DNA of 64,000 nucleotides from a virus. The position numbers and the translations under genes were made by a program. The stretch lies in IMG/VR virus record IMGVR_UViG_3300046821_000134, positions 16,153 through 80,152 of that record. The stretch is one strand, 5' to 3'. The notes under the pieces are model-generated. The model was given only the letters and a program-made list of their open reading frames with translations. It was not told where the DNA came from and searched no databases. The number at the start of each line of letters is the position of its first letter. Within the stretch, counting starts at the first letter, position 1. This document shows, in pieces, positions 50,993 through 59,116 of the stretch.

Positions 50993-52549
50993 TTAGCTGA
51001 GAGTCCAATCGCCCTCTGCGGAGCAATAGGTGAGTACGAAAGTTTTCTTAGGCATGTTGAGTGTTAAGTTTTCAGCCACCCCCATGATTGTCTCCCCGTT
51101 GCGATCTACAACAGAATTCACAGCTGCGCCTGCATTGATGATTACAATAACGTCTCCGTTTGCGGGAGCAGCGGGCAGCGTGAGTGTTAGGTTTGGAAGC
51201 GTGTATTTGTAAATTGCATTTGATGTGAGCGTTGTATTAACTGCAATGGTGACAGGGGCAGCTAATCCTCCCCCACCGCCTGTAACATTCACTGTCAATG
51301 TATTTCCAACAAGAGAGGTGTTTACAGCCCCTGTGAAATTCACTGTTGTGGCTGTTCCTGCTGAAGCTACGAGGCTCCCCTCTTCATTGTATTGCACAGG
51401 AGCTTGTATAGACGGGAAAGTTACCCATGTCTTGTCACCTCTCCAATACTGAGACGTAGTGCCTGCAGAGATTGTTGCCTCTTTCCCGCTTAGGGCTGTA
51501 CTTGCAGCTGTGCTGACAGGCTTATCTGCATCAGATGTGTTGTCTACGTTACTAAGCCCCACGGAAGATTTATTCAGCACCTTCCAAGAGGCTGTAGAAG
51601 CACTGTCCCCTGTAATGGCATACTCACTTGCACATGTTCCGCTAATGGCAATGCCATTGATTTTAGCTACAACAGGGAGATCGGCTGTTCCACCAAAATC
51701 ATTGGTAAGCTTCAGGATGCCCTTTACGGTGCTTGAAGCATCTACGGCAGTCCAACCACTTCCTCCAGAGTTAGGGACATCCACTGTCACTGTGTTGCCA
51801 GCAAAGGAAGCTGTAACACCGGCTCCGGTGAAATTGAGGATTGTAGCAGCCCCTGCAGCAGCCACTTGAGTTCCCTCTTCATTCACTTGTATAGGGGCTT
51901 GAATACTTGGTAAGGATACCCAAGTTTTGTCTCCCCGCCAGTATTGCGCTGTAGTGCCAGCTGTTATGGAGGCTTCCTTGCCATTCAAGGCAGTTTGTGT
52001 GGCAGATGAGACAGGTTTGTCTGCGTCTGAGGTGTTATCAACATTGTTAAGCCCTACAGCAGCTTTATCCAGTGTTGTCCACACCTTATCCCCTCTCCAG
52101 TACTGAGCAGAGGTGCCTGAGGCTACGGTAGCCTCTTTCCCGTTGAGAGCTGTTTGTGTAGCAGAGCTAATTGGCTTATTGGAATCAGAGGTGTTGTCCA
52201 CGTTACCAAGCCCAACAGAGGCTTTATCGAGCGTAGTCCACGTCTTGTCTCCACGCCAATACTGCGCTGTCGTTCCTGCAGTGATGGAAGGCTCTGCCCC
52301 AAGGCTCCCTGCTGTGTGTGTATGATCTCCTGCTGCAACAGTGCCCGTAGTTGTGCCTACACCAAGGTAGGCTGCACCACCAAGGCCAAGAGCTGTACGT
52401 AGCTGTGCTTGTGTGATAACTTCTGTAAGCCCTACAACACTGATAACAGGGACGGCCCTACAAGCCCTTCCAACAGCGTTAATCCCCCACAAGTATGTAG
52501 GGGTTTCCACCGCTTGTACATTAATGTCTTTCACTGTAACATCTGCCAT
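50993..52549 (-). CDS. Repetitive tail fibre protein
   Basis: A 518-residue protein. The N-terminal about 70 residues include LTEVITQAQLRTALGL. GDHTHTAGSLG follows, then two near-identical 53-residue repeats (AQYWRGDK-TW...VDNTSD...ALNGKEA) and two diverged copies later. A Gly/Thr-rich C-terminal domain ends in LTYCSAEGDWTLS. The YWRGDKTW repeat is frequent in phage fibre stalks. It is first in a two-gene operon with its own promoter. Confidence 0.82.
   Translation of the reverse strand: MADVTVKDINVQAVETPTYLWGINAVGRACRAVPVISVVGLTEVITQAQLRTALGLGGAAYLGVGTTTGTVAAGDHTHTAGSLGAEPSITAGTTAQYWRGDKTWTTLDKASVGLGNVDNTSDSNKPISSATQTALNGKEATVASGTSAQYWRGDKVWTTLDKAAVGLNNVDNTSDADKPVSSATQTALNGKEASITAGTTAQYWRGDKTWVSLPSIQAPIQVNEEGTQVAAAGAATILNFTGAGVTASFAGNTVTVDVPNSGGSGWTAVDASSTVKGILKLTNDFGGTADLPVVAKINGIAISGTCASEYAITGDSASTASWKVLNKSSVGLSNVDNTSDADKPVSTAASTALSGKEATISAGTTSQYWRGDKTWVTFPSIQAPVQYNEEGSLVASAGTATTVNFTGAVNTSLVGNTLTVNVTGGGGGLAAPVTIAVNTTLTSNAIYKYTLPNLTLTLPAAPANGDVIVIINAGAAVNSVVDRNGETIMGVAENLTLNMPKKTFVLTYCSAEGDWTLS
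51971..52288 (-). repeat. Two tandem 159-bp coding repeats in the fibre gene
   Basis: Residues 88-140 and 141-193 of the fibre protein are near-identical units of 53 residues. Partial units follow downstream. The DNA is similar but not identical, so the duplication is not recent. Such repeats can change fibre length by recombination. Confidence 0.75.
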
Positions 52550-52583
52550 TATCTCATCCTCTGTGTTGCTCCTATATACATCT

Positions 52584-52612
52584 ATTATACCATGCGTTTA
52601 GAAGATTGTCAA
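52584..52612 (-). promoter_or_regulatory. Perfect-consensus sigma70 promoter of the fibre pair
   Basis: Reading leftward: TTGACA (52612-52607), 17-bp spacer, TATAAT (52589-52584), about 35 bp before the fibre ATG. Confidence 0.85.
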
Positions 52613-52707
52613 TACGTGTTTCTTCTATTGCATTCTTCTTTCTTTGTGCTACATTAGAGACATGTTCTCACTGTTTATATCAATATTTCTTCATAGGAGG
52701 CTAAATC

Positions 52708-52905
52708 ATGTCTGTTACAGAACGTAAATATCTAGCTATAGCAATCATGTTCTCTTTGTGTGCTGTGTTTGCAGGGCTATTGGCAGGGCTGGATGTGGCT
52801 AAATATGTGATGACAGCTTTTATGATTATTTCAACAGGGGCTTGTGGGTGGTACGTGTTCGGATGGGCTTTTGATGAGCTGTTTGGGGAGGAGGAAGAAG
52901 AATGA
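52708..52905 (+). CDS. Small membrane protein with acidic tail
   Basis: A 65-residue protein with two membrane helices (about 8-27 and 31-51) and an all-Glu C-terminal tail (EEEEE). TAGGAGGCTAAATC is a strong ribosome binding site. Overlaps the next gene by 4 nt (ATGA). Function unknown. Confidence 0.68.
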   Translation: MSVTERKYLAIAIMFSLCAVFAGLLAGLDVAKYVMTAFMIISTGACGWYVFGWAFDELFGEEEEE

Positions 52906-53231
52906 CACAGAAACACAAACACGCAGAATACATCGTTGCTTTCGCTAACGGGGAAGCTGTGCAATACATAAAGCTAGGGCTTAAGGCCCCTTTTGACCAG
53001 TGGGACGATGTGATGTCTGTTTGTATATTCGAGTACGACGACATGGTGTTCCGCATGAAGCCGAAGACAATCACTACGAAGGGGTATAAGAGGTTTGCCT
53101 TTCAGGACCCTACTTCTGGAGAGTGGTTTGTTGATACATACACCGAGGGTTGTACGTACAGCTTGGATGATGGTGAGGTGTGGATTGACAAGGAATGGCA
53201 GTATGCTGTGATTGAGGGGAAGGGGCGATGA
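52902..53231 (+). CDS. Hypothetical protein
   Basis: A 109-residue beta-rich acidic protein with no motif, translationally coupled to the preceding membrane protein gene. Followed by a 213-bp gap with RNA-like secondary structure. Confidence 0.6.
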   Translation: MTQKHKHAEYIVAFANGEAVQYIKLGLKAPFDQWDDVMSVCIFEYDDMVFRMKPKTITTKGYKRFAFQDPTSGEWFVDTYTEGCTYSLDDGEVWIDKEWQYAVIEGKGR

Positions 53232-53288
53232 CATTTTTTACTACTATAGGTGGTAGTAAATTACTCCAAACAGACCCCACTAATAGTA

Positions 53289-53353
53289 GCCTCTGCTCGT
53301 CAGCTACCCCGCTCTTCGCGTAGACCGTTACTGCGCAAGGCTTACAGAGGGGC
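53289..53353 (+). repeat. Structured leader upstream of the second palm-like gene
   Basis: CCTCTG (53290-53295) pairs with CAGAGG (53345-53350) around a 49-nt interior with CTAC/GTAG and GCG/CGC stems. It is not a tRNA: no T-arm and wrong length. It lies in the 213-bp gap before 53445. The gap otherwise holds an AT-rich stretch with a TATATTATAAAGG near the ribosome binding site. Confidence 0.5.
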
Positions 53354-53444
53354 AGCCTTATTCAATCCTCTCTATCCCTTCCTTCAGGGGCTTTAAGGAT
53401 TATTATTAGGGTTATTAGTATACATATATTATAAAGGAAGAAGA

Positions 53445-54671
53445 ATGATTGAACTAAACAAAGAAACAAATACACTCCTTACATCAATCAGGGGATGTCA
53501 AGTGTTGACGTATTCAGACGATGTGCTAAAGCAACAAGTGATACGTTATAGAAAGAACCAGAGGTGGAGTTGGGTGGATGATGTGCTCATCTCTAAGTAT
53601 GGGGCTAAATATTATAAAGAGATTGGCATGATTAACACACTCGTCGCTACAGCAAAGAGACATGGGCTGAAAGGAAGTGTAATCTCCTTAAATCAAAACA
53701 ACTACACTTCAGCCAACAAGCTAACAAAACAAGGAATCTCTTTCTCTCGTACACACTCTCTCATTCACAAGATGGATGAGGATGGGCTAATCACCCTGTT
53801 CCTTGGTTATCGTGATGCACACACAGGGGAAGGACAATCTTCTTTCTTCATCACAATGCCAGAATACGATGAGCTATGGGAGGGGGTGGACACATCTTCT
53901 GCTATGGCAAGGCAAGAAGAGGACATCGTCATTAGAGACAGCAAGACAAAAGAGTCTCTGTCTACACGTCCATTTCAAGGCATTACGTTGCTAAGGCAAG
54001 ATTTGAATGCCTACAATAAGATGTTAGCACAACACAAGCTGACAATCAATGGAGAGCCATTAGATGTTTCCTATAAGCGCGTATTCCACGATAGCTTGAA
54101 AGGAAGTGGAAGATATTATAGCAACAATAGCTTCCAGACAATCAGGAAAGAACATCGAGACGATATACGGATAGATGGACTACAGACAGCAGAGCTTGAT
54201 TATTCAGCCATTCATCCTCGCATTCTTTACACATTAGATGGACATATCCTTAGCAAAGGATGGAGCCCGTATGATCCAGAAGATTGCACCCTCCCAAGAG
54301 AGATACGAAAGCTAGCCCTTATCATTATGCTTTATGCGAGAGACAAGCATTCAGCAACATTCGAGTTGTCACGACAAGCGGAGATGCTCTATGAAGAAGC
54401 CAAGGAGCTTATAGGAGAACTTGAAGAACACAATGAACGTATAAAGCAACATTTCTACAAGAAAGATTTATGGAAAGCATTGCAGCATTACGACAGCAGG
54501 ATTGCCAGCGATGTATTGGCTACGTGTATGGAGAGAAACATCTGTGTGCTCCCCTACCACGATAGCTTCAGAGTGGAAGAAGGGAGTGCTGAGATATTGT
54601 ATGGGGTGCTGTATGAGAGCTGGAAGAGAGTGTTAGGGAATACGAATAACTGTGTTGTTGAAAGAAAATAA
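53445..54671 (+). CDS. Putative replication protein with palm-like motifs, paralogue
   Basis: A 408-residue paralogue of 45137-46438. The N-terminal half has a winged-helix-like unit (about 99-123, SFSRTHSLIHKMDEDG). The C-terminal half has SGRYY near 221, LDYSAIHPRILY (Asp252), the helix REIRKLALIIM (286-296) and PYHDS (Asp373). LDYSAI closely resembles family A polymerase motif A (DYSQI), and HDS matches the T7 RNA polymerase motif C. AAAGGAAGAAG precedes the ATG. Role inferred as for the paralogue. Confidence 0.7.
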   Translation: MIELNKETNTLLTSIRGCQVLTYSDDVLKQQVIRYRKNQRWSWVDDVLISKYGAKYYKEIGMINTLVATAKRHGLKGSVISLNQNNYTSANKLTKQGISFSRTHSLIHKMDEDGLITLFLGYRDAHTGEGQSSFFITMPEYDELWEGVDTSSAMARQEEDIVIRDSKTKESLSTRPFQGITLLRQDLNAYNKMLAQHKLTINGEPLDVSYKRVFHDSLKGSGRYYSNNSFQTIRKEHRDDIRIDGLQTAELDYSAIHPRILYTLDGHILSKGWSPYDPEDCTLPREIRKLALIIMLYARDKHSATFELSRQAEMLYEEAKELIGELEEHNERIKQHFYKKDLWKALQHYDSRIASDVLATCMERNICVLPYHDSFRVEEGSAEILYGVLYESWKRVLGNTNNCVVERK

Positions 54672-54710
54672 CACAGGCCATAAGGCATTGCGTAGTCGAA
54701 AGAAAATAGC

Positions 54711-54739
54711 TTGACATCCAACAACACAACGTGTAGAAT
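54711..54739 (+). promoter_or_regulatory. Sigma70-type promoter
   Basis: TTGACA (54711-54716), 17-bp spacer, TAGAAT (54734-54739), 30 bp before the next gene. Confidence 0.72.
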
Positions 54740-54771
54740 GGCTGTATGGATTAACACAAAAGGAGAACACA

Positions 54772-55248
54772 ATGAACAAGATTGAACAGATGGAAGCACA
54801 ATTGGAACAATTGAAGAGGGAGCTTGAAGAATATAAGAAGGGGGCTCAAGAGGTTTGTGTTAGGCCACAAATCTCTGTTCCTCCGGCGTTGCTTCCGGTT
54901 GAAGGGAAATACTATATCAGTGAAGTTTTCAGCAGTGAGCCTATCGGTTGCACTACCAAAGCCTCAAAGGAAGATCAAAACGTATTCCCTGACGAAGAAA
55001 CAGCAGATGCTTACGGAGAAGCCTTCAGTGTAATGCTTGAGCTGCGTAGACAGCCGGGGAGCTGTGCTTTTGATGGCGGCGAGACTATGTATGCGATTGA
55101 TGCAGACGGGGACGCCTCCGCGAGAGAGTGGCGAGGTAGCTACACAGTGTCCCCTCCATTCTCATCTGAGGAGTGGGCTGAAAAGGCAATAGATGCTGTG
55201 GGGAAAGAACGCATTGTTCAGGCTTATAAGACGTTGAGGGGGAATTGA
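54772..55248 (+). CDS. Hypothetical protein with N-terminal coiled coil
   Basis: A 158-residue protein: a coiled coil (1-24, MEAQLEQLKRELEEYKK), then an alpha/beta domain with acidic patches. Strong AAAGGAGAACACA ribosome binding site. Function unknown; likely oligomeric. Confidence 0.65.
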   Translation: MNKIEQMEAQLEQLKRELEEYKKGAQEVCVRPQISVPPALLPVEGKYYISEVFSSEPIGCTTKASKEDQNVFPDEETADAYGEAFSVMLELRRQPGSCAFDGGETMYAIDADGDASAREWRGSYTVSPPFSSEEWAEKAIDAVGKERIVQAYKTLRGN

Positions 55249-55252
55249 AAGA

Positions 55253-55438
55253 ATGAACACAGAAAAGCAAACACTAGGTGACATGATGTTTTCTTTGTTA
55301 GGGAAGCATCCCGAATCAAGGGATGACCTAACATTTGTGTTCTACCTGCTGGCAGACTGCAGAGAACGTATTGCGGAGCTTGAGAAAGAGCTGCAGGAAA
55401 TGGAGCTTGATAGGGATTGCTGGAAGGAGAGGTATTGA
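55253..55438 (+). CDS. Small hypothetical protein
   Basis: A 61-residue helical protein with a C-terminal coiled coil (AELEKELQEMELDRD). Weak GGGGAATTGAAAGA before the ATG. The stop overlaps the methyltransferase start (TGATG). Confidence 0.58.
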   Translation: MNTEKQTLGDMMFSLLGKHPESRDDLTFVFYLLADCRERIAELEKELQEMELDRDCWKERY

Positions 55439-56214
55439 TGGCATCAACAGATATTGATGTGGGGTTGTATCAAGGGGATTGTCTAAAGCTAATGCCAGAG
55501 CATGTTGAAGATAAATCTGTCGATTTGATCTTGGCAGATTTGCCTTATTGCACCACTTTAAATACGTGGGACAATCTAATCCCTATGGACTCTCTTTGGG
55601 AACAATACAAGCGTGTTCTCAAGAACACAGGGACAGTGCTACTGTTTGGTAATCAACCATTCACAAGTATGCTTGTATTGAGCAACCCTGCTTGGTACAA
55701 GCAATGTCTTGTGTGGGCAAAGGGCAAATGTGGCTCTCCGGGATTAGCTAAGGTAAGGCCAATGCAAGTGACAGAAGACATCGTTGTGTTTGCCCCTAAG
55801 CGGACAGTGTATAATCCAATCATGACTGAAGGCACCCCTTACTCAAGAAAGAGCAAGGATGAAGAAGGATATGTTGGACGATGTAACAATCACAAATACG
55901 GATTGAAGCCAAGGAAGGAATTCCATAACGAAGGCACACGCTATCCAACAAACATTCTACGCTTCTCTCGTGAGTGGAGCGCTCAACAGCAAGTGCACCC
56001 AACACAGAAGCCTGTAGCCCTGATGGAATGGCTAATCAAGACATACAGCAATGAAGGGGATGTTGTGCTGGATAATGTTATGGGCAGCGGGCCTGTTGGT
56101 GTAGCTGCCGTACGTACAGGGAGAAGCTACATAGGGATGGAGATGGACGAGACATATTTCAACATTGCTAAGGGGAGGGTAGAGAATGAACACAAAGCCA
56201 TCAAGACCCTTTAA
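55438..56214 (+). CDS. DNA methyltransferase (N4/N6, PF01555-type)
   Basis: A 258-residue enzyme. I chose the ATG at 55438 (AAGGAGAGGTATTG upstream), not the TTG at 55417. The catalytic motif is DLPY at 34-37 (variant of DPPY). The SAM-binding DNVMGSGPVGVAA lies near the C-terminus, so the motif order is that of the beta class. TQKP before it is the typical signature. It methylates adenine or cytosine amino groups, probably to protect phage DNA. No cognate restriction gene is visible. Confidence 0.9.
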   Translation: MASTDIDVGLYQGDCLKLMPEHVEDKSVDLILADLPYCTTLNTWDNLIPMDSLWEQYKRVLKNTGTVLLFGNQPFTSMLVLSNPAWYKQCLVWAKGKCGSPGLAKVRPMQVTEDIVVFAPKRTVYNPIMTEGTPYSRKSKDEEGYVGRCNNHKYGLKPRKEFHNEGTRYPTNILRFSREWSAQQQVHPTQKPVALMEWLIKTYSNEGDVVLDNVMGSGPVGVAAVRTGRSYIGMEMDETYFNIAKGRVENEHKAIKTL

Positions 56215-56284
56215 GCACCTTCCTCCTAACAAGAGGCACAAGGATAAGAAGAAGGAAGATAAAGGAGAGCACAAGGATGAATAG
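56186..56284 (+). CDS. Possible tiny basic protein
   Basis: A 32-residue ORF with AGGGGAGGG upstream, overlapping the end of the methyltransferase gene and the start of the next ORF. Strongly Lys/Arg/His-rich (HKDKKKEDKGEHK). It may be chance; no family. Confidence 0.3.
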   Translation: MNTKPSRPFKHLPPNKRHKDKKKEDKGEHKDE

Positions 56285-56450
56285 ACGAATACAAATAAAA
56301 CAGAAGCGTAGCTCCTATGCTTGGAACTACATGGAAGCCTCTAAGCTATGGAAGGGAAAACTCCTGACAGCGAAGGGGCTACAGAGGATAGCTAAAGTGT
56401 TACGTGCAAGCAGGATATCATCACAGATGCAGGCATTGTCGCTGTTGTAA
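56277..56450 (+). CDS. Small basic hypothetical protein
   Basis: A 57-residue basic helical ORF with AAAGGAGAGCACAAGG upstream, followed 1 nt later by a terminator. Typical of small phage DNA-associated proteins, but no motif is recognised. Confidence 0.58.
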   Translation: MNRRIQIKQKRSSYAWNYMEASKLWKGKLLTAKGLQRIAKVLRASRISSQMQALSLL

Positions 56451-56451
56451 T

Positions 56452-56483
56452 GGGCTATATGGGGCAATAGCCCCTTTTATTTT
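56452..56483 (+). terminator. Intrinsic terminator
   Basis: GGGCTAT (56452-56458), 8-nt loop, ATAGCCC (56467-56473), then CTTTTATTTTG. An alternative GGGGC/GCCCC stem overlaps it. Bases 56484-56571 hold no gene. Confidence 0.78.
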
Positions 56484-56571
56484 GTGCTATAAAATTTAAT
56501 GTTTATGGAATCCTCAGAAAAGAGCCATACATTCTTGGGACAGAAACATATGATAAAACAAGGAGAAATGA

Positions 56572-56847
56572 ATGACAACACTGCAGAAACAAATGGATAA
56601 GTTGCGACAGAAGATTAGTAAGTTGTGTATAGCGCTGGAAGACTTGAAAAAGCAGTGCACACACCCTGATCTTAAGGGTGAGTATGGTGCAAATACGGGA
56701 AACTATGATCCATCGTGTGATAAGTATTGGGTACAGTTTTCTTGTCCGTGTTGTGGAGAACATTGGAGAGAGGATCAAGATGATCAGAAATACTGTTGTG
56801 GAAATAAAACCAGCAAGAGAGGGTTTATTTGGAGGGAGAAGCAATGA
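56572..56847 (+). CDS. Zinc-ribbon-like small protein
   Basis: A 91-residue protein: an N-terminal coiled coil (4-30), then Cys29 and further C-x2-C and CC pairs (CPCC at 58-61, CC at 76-77), which could form a zinc site. AAGGAGAAATGA precedes the ATG. Overlaps the next gene by 4 nt. Function unknown. Confidence 0.65.
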   Translation: MTTLQKQMDKLRQKISKLCIALEDLKKQCTHPDLKGEYGANTGNYDPSCDKYWVQFSCPCCGEHWREDQDDQKYCCGNKTSKRGFIWREKQ

Positions 56848-57140
56848 CAACAATCGTTATTGAAGAAGGGAAGCTCTGTCTGGAATTCACTAAGGGGGTT
56901 GGAGCTAGTGTTGGGACATACACTCCATATGTGTTTGAGAAAGGGGGGAAGGAAGCAATCAACCCTCGCACAAGGGAGCCTGTCATCACAGAAGATAAGT
57001 GGGTGAAGAGAGAGCTGTATTTCACTAATCTCATTCATGCTCTGCGTTGGTGTGCACAGGAGCTTGTTCACATGGATAATCCATCGATGATTTCATTGGA
57101 TGATTATCTTAAGCGTTGTGAAGCTGTGTGGAAACAATAA
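56844..57140 (+). CDS. Hypothetical protein
   Basis: A 98-residue protein. I chose the ATG at 56844 (GGAGGGAGAAGC upstream), which overlaps the preceding stop. Beta-rich N-terminus, helical C-terminus. Last gene before the long non-coding stretch. Confidence 0.62.
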   Translation: MTTIVIEEGKLCLEFTKGVGASVGTYTPYVFEKGGKEAINPRTREPVITEDKWVKRELYFTNLIHALRWCAQELVHMDNPSMISLDDYLKRCEAVWKQ

Positions 57141-57253
57141 AAGCCATTTCCTTCCATGAATGCTCCAAGGAATTCCTTCTGAAATAGAGAGGGGGCTATG
57201 AGGGTAGCTTGAGAGGGGAATAACGTGTAGAAGGCTGGAGGGATTTAAGGAGG

Positions 57254-57284
57254 GGAGCTATCTTGCGATAGCTCCTTTTGTTTT
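57254..57284 (+). terminator. Intrinsic terminator at the end of the rightward block
   Basis: GGAGCTATC (57254-57262), loop TTGC, GATAGCTCC (57267-57275), then TTTTGTTTTG. It ends all rightward transcription. Confidence 0.85.
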
Positions 57285-58189
57285 GCCTACAGCAAATGTA
57301 TAAAAATTATTTTTGTAGGAATGAAATGGGGAGGGCTTGTTGGAAGCTAAGAGGTAAATATCGTAGGGAGTGGATGAATGGAGGCTAGATGGGAAAATGG
57401 GCAGTAGTGTGAGCAGGGCTTAACCGACCCTCCCGTCCCCTCTGGCACGCTTTTTGCTTTTTTAAACTATCCAGCACGTCCTACCCCTTCGCCTTCCCCT
57501 CGCCCAGCACATCTCCCCATTCCCCAGCTCATCGCTAACCCATCCTTGCCCTATTATTAGCAAGCCATGCCCTGCCCGTTACCCTATCAGCCTGATAATA
57601 ACTCGACTGACTCTAGCGGATTTTATGTCAACTTGCTCATGCCCTGTAATGGCTCCCTATTAGCTAACTCTCCTCGCCTTATTGTTAGCAATAGCATTGC
57701 GTCCTGCTAAGGCTATCCCCTCGGATACTGTGTGCATCATGCAGGCATCTTCATCGATCTACTGCTATCATCGTTATACAACTATGTAGTAATATAGTGA
57801 TACAACTGTATAGTAGTACAGGATTATCATAGTATTAACCAGTACTAGGCTAACTTGTGGGTGTTAACTAACCTTACGTAGTCGAGACACACCCCCATTC
57901 CCGCTCTAAACCCACGCAATTATGCGCCCTGCCAAGGATGCCCACTAGATTCTCGGTATGCTTACAGGATACCCAATAACCTGCCTTGGCAGCATCCACC
58001 TGTAGCTTCGCTGTACAACTGATCCCCTTGCCTGCCCTTCCCTAGCATGCCTCAACAGCATGCAATATAAGCCCTTGGCTGTGTTATATAGCGCCTAAGC
58101 TATTCCCCTATAGATGGCCTCCCATTCGTGCATTGTAAGCCGCTCTGATGTGTTCTAGCTTGGCAGAATACCATGCCGTAGACGTGACA
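57285..58189. other. Long non-coding, C-rich region; possible replication origin
   Basis: About 0.9 kb with stops in all frames. The + strand is C-rich and G-poor (57430-57560, 57880-58100). Five CCC/CCCC runs (57484-57525) could form a G-quadruplex on the - strand. An AT-rich patch at about 57770-57860 contains two direct copies of ACAACTRTRTAGTA (57778-57791 and 57802-57815), 24 bp apart, like iterons. No protein-coding signal. An origin or genome-end function is inferred. Confidence 0.55.
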
Positions 58190-58211
58190 AAGCCAGCCTA
58201 AGGGCTGGCTT
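58190..58211. terminator. Terminator of the leftward right-hand operon
   Basis: AAGCCAGCC (58190-58198), loop TAAG, GGCTGGCTT (58203-58211). On the - strand TTTGTC follows, so it can stop the leftward operon; on the + strand GTTGTT is a weaker tail. Confidence 0.65.
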
Positions 58212-58231
58212 GTTGTTAGGCTTGATAGTAT

Positions 58232-58402
58232 CTAGTCAAGGCACACGTACCGCCCGTCAATCCACTGCCAGATGTGACGACTCCGGCCCTTCGTCCATAC
58301 ATACTCTGCAGCCACGGCGCTGCAGCATTGCAGACATACTGCCCGATCTGCTGTCGTCCTTACTTGAAACTTAGCCGTGAACGTTGTTTTCCAGTCTCTC
58401 AT
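58232..58402 (-). CDS. Small hypothetical protein
   Basis: A 56-residue ORF with AAGGAGGCAAGTA before the ATG. Three Cys (CLQCC) and a C-terminal WQWIDGRYVC suggest a small zinc or redox site. Last gene of the right-hand leftward operon. Confidence 0.65.
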   Translation of the reverse strand: MRDWKTTFTAKFQVRTTADRAVCLQCCSAVAAEYVWTKGRSRHIWQWIDGRYVCLD

Positions 58403-58413
58403 TACTTGCCTCC

Positions 58414-58842
58414 TTAGAAATAATCCCTGCTTAAGCTATGCCCGCCGAATTCAACGTACGGCAATTTGAAGAAATCGCGCACAGCATAGCCGAAAGACTC
58501 AAGCCCTACGCCAGTTCCCATAGCTTGCATTGCCAGATAATGCCCAAACAATTCTGGTGTAAGCTCGTGGTCGGCGCCGGCTGGATCAAGTTCGCAAGCT
58601 TTGCGATAAAGAACGCGCAGACACTGGTCAATTGGCGCCAGCATCAACCCGGTATAGTTGCTCGAAAGCTCAAGCGCCAAAGTACGTGCCGCACCAATAG
58701 CCGATGGGTCAATTTCCTCCGGCATCATGTCCATGATGTCATGGCCTGAAAGCATGCTTGCCCGCCCGGCCTCTTCGCACTGTTCAGCCCAAGCGCAAGC
58801 GAAGAAAGCCTTCGCCATGCCGTTTAGAATTTCGTTTTTCAT
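58414..58842 (-). CDS. Hypothetical early protein
   Basis: A 142-residue helical, acidic protein with no motif. GAGAGGGTTTAATT precedes the ATG. The base composition of this operon is visibly more GC-rich than the left early block, which may indicate a different origin. Confidence 0.68.
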   Translation of the reverse strand: MKNEILNGMAKAFFACAWAEQCEEAGRASMLSGHDIMDMMPEEIDPSAIGAARTLALELSSNYTGLMLAPIDQCLRVLYRKACELDPAGADHELTPELFGHYLAMQAMGTGVGLESFGYAVRDFFKLPYVEFGGHSLSRDYF

Positions 58843-58844
58843 AA

Positions 58845-59105
58845 TTAAACCCTCTCAATCCGCGAATGCTGCGCCTCAAGCCGTGCGGCTTCGTCAGCGT
58901 CTATTTCATCGACAAAGAAACAAGTAGCACCGCTCACGCTGTCGTATCGATTGCCGCCCACATGCCGCCAATATACAGGGCTCACCTTACGCAAGGCGCC
59001 CCTTGCTGTGCTGGCTGAAACAATCCAGCGGCTGGCCCAGCTATAATTTGCCTCTCCGCCAAATGTGTCTGTGTATTCGACGAAAAACAGTTTTTTATCT
59101 TTCAT
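58845..59105 (-). CDS. Hypothetical protein
   Basis: An 86-residue alpha/beta protein. I chose the ATG at 59105 (TTGAGGAGATTGACC upstream) over an upstream in-frame start at 59135. Acidic C-terminus (DEIDADEAARLEAQ). Function unknown. Confidence 0.65.
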   Translation of the reverse strand: MKDKKLFFVEYTDTFGGEANYSWASRWIVSASTARGALRKVSPVYWRHVGGNRYDSVSGATCFFVDEIDADEAARLEAQHSRIERV

Positions 59106-59116
59106 GGTCAATCTCC

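Noticed and set aside
53289-53353. Possible tRNA in the leader before 53445
   Set aside because: About 65 nt with a closing stem but no D/T arms or anticodon arm of proper size.
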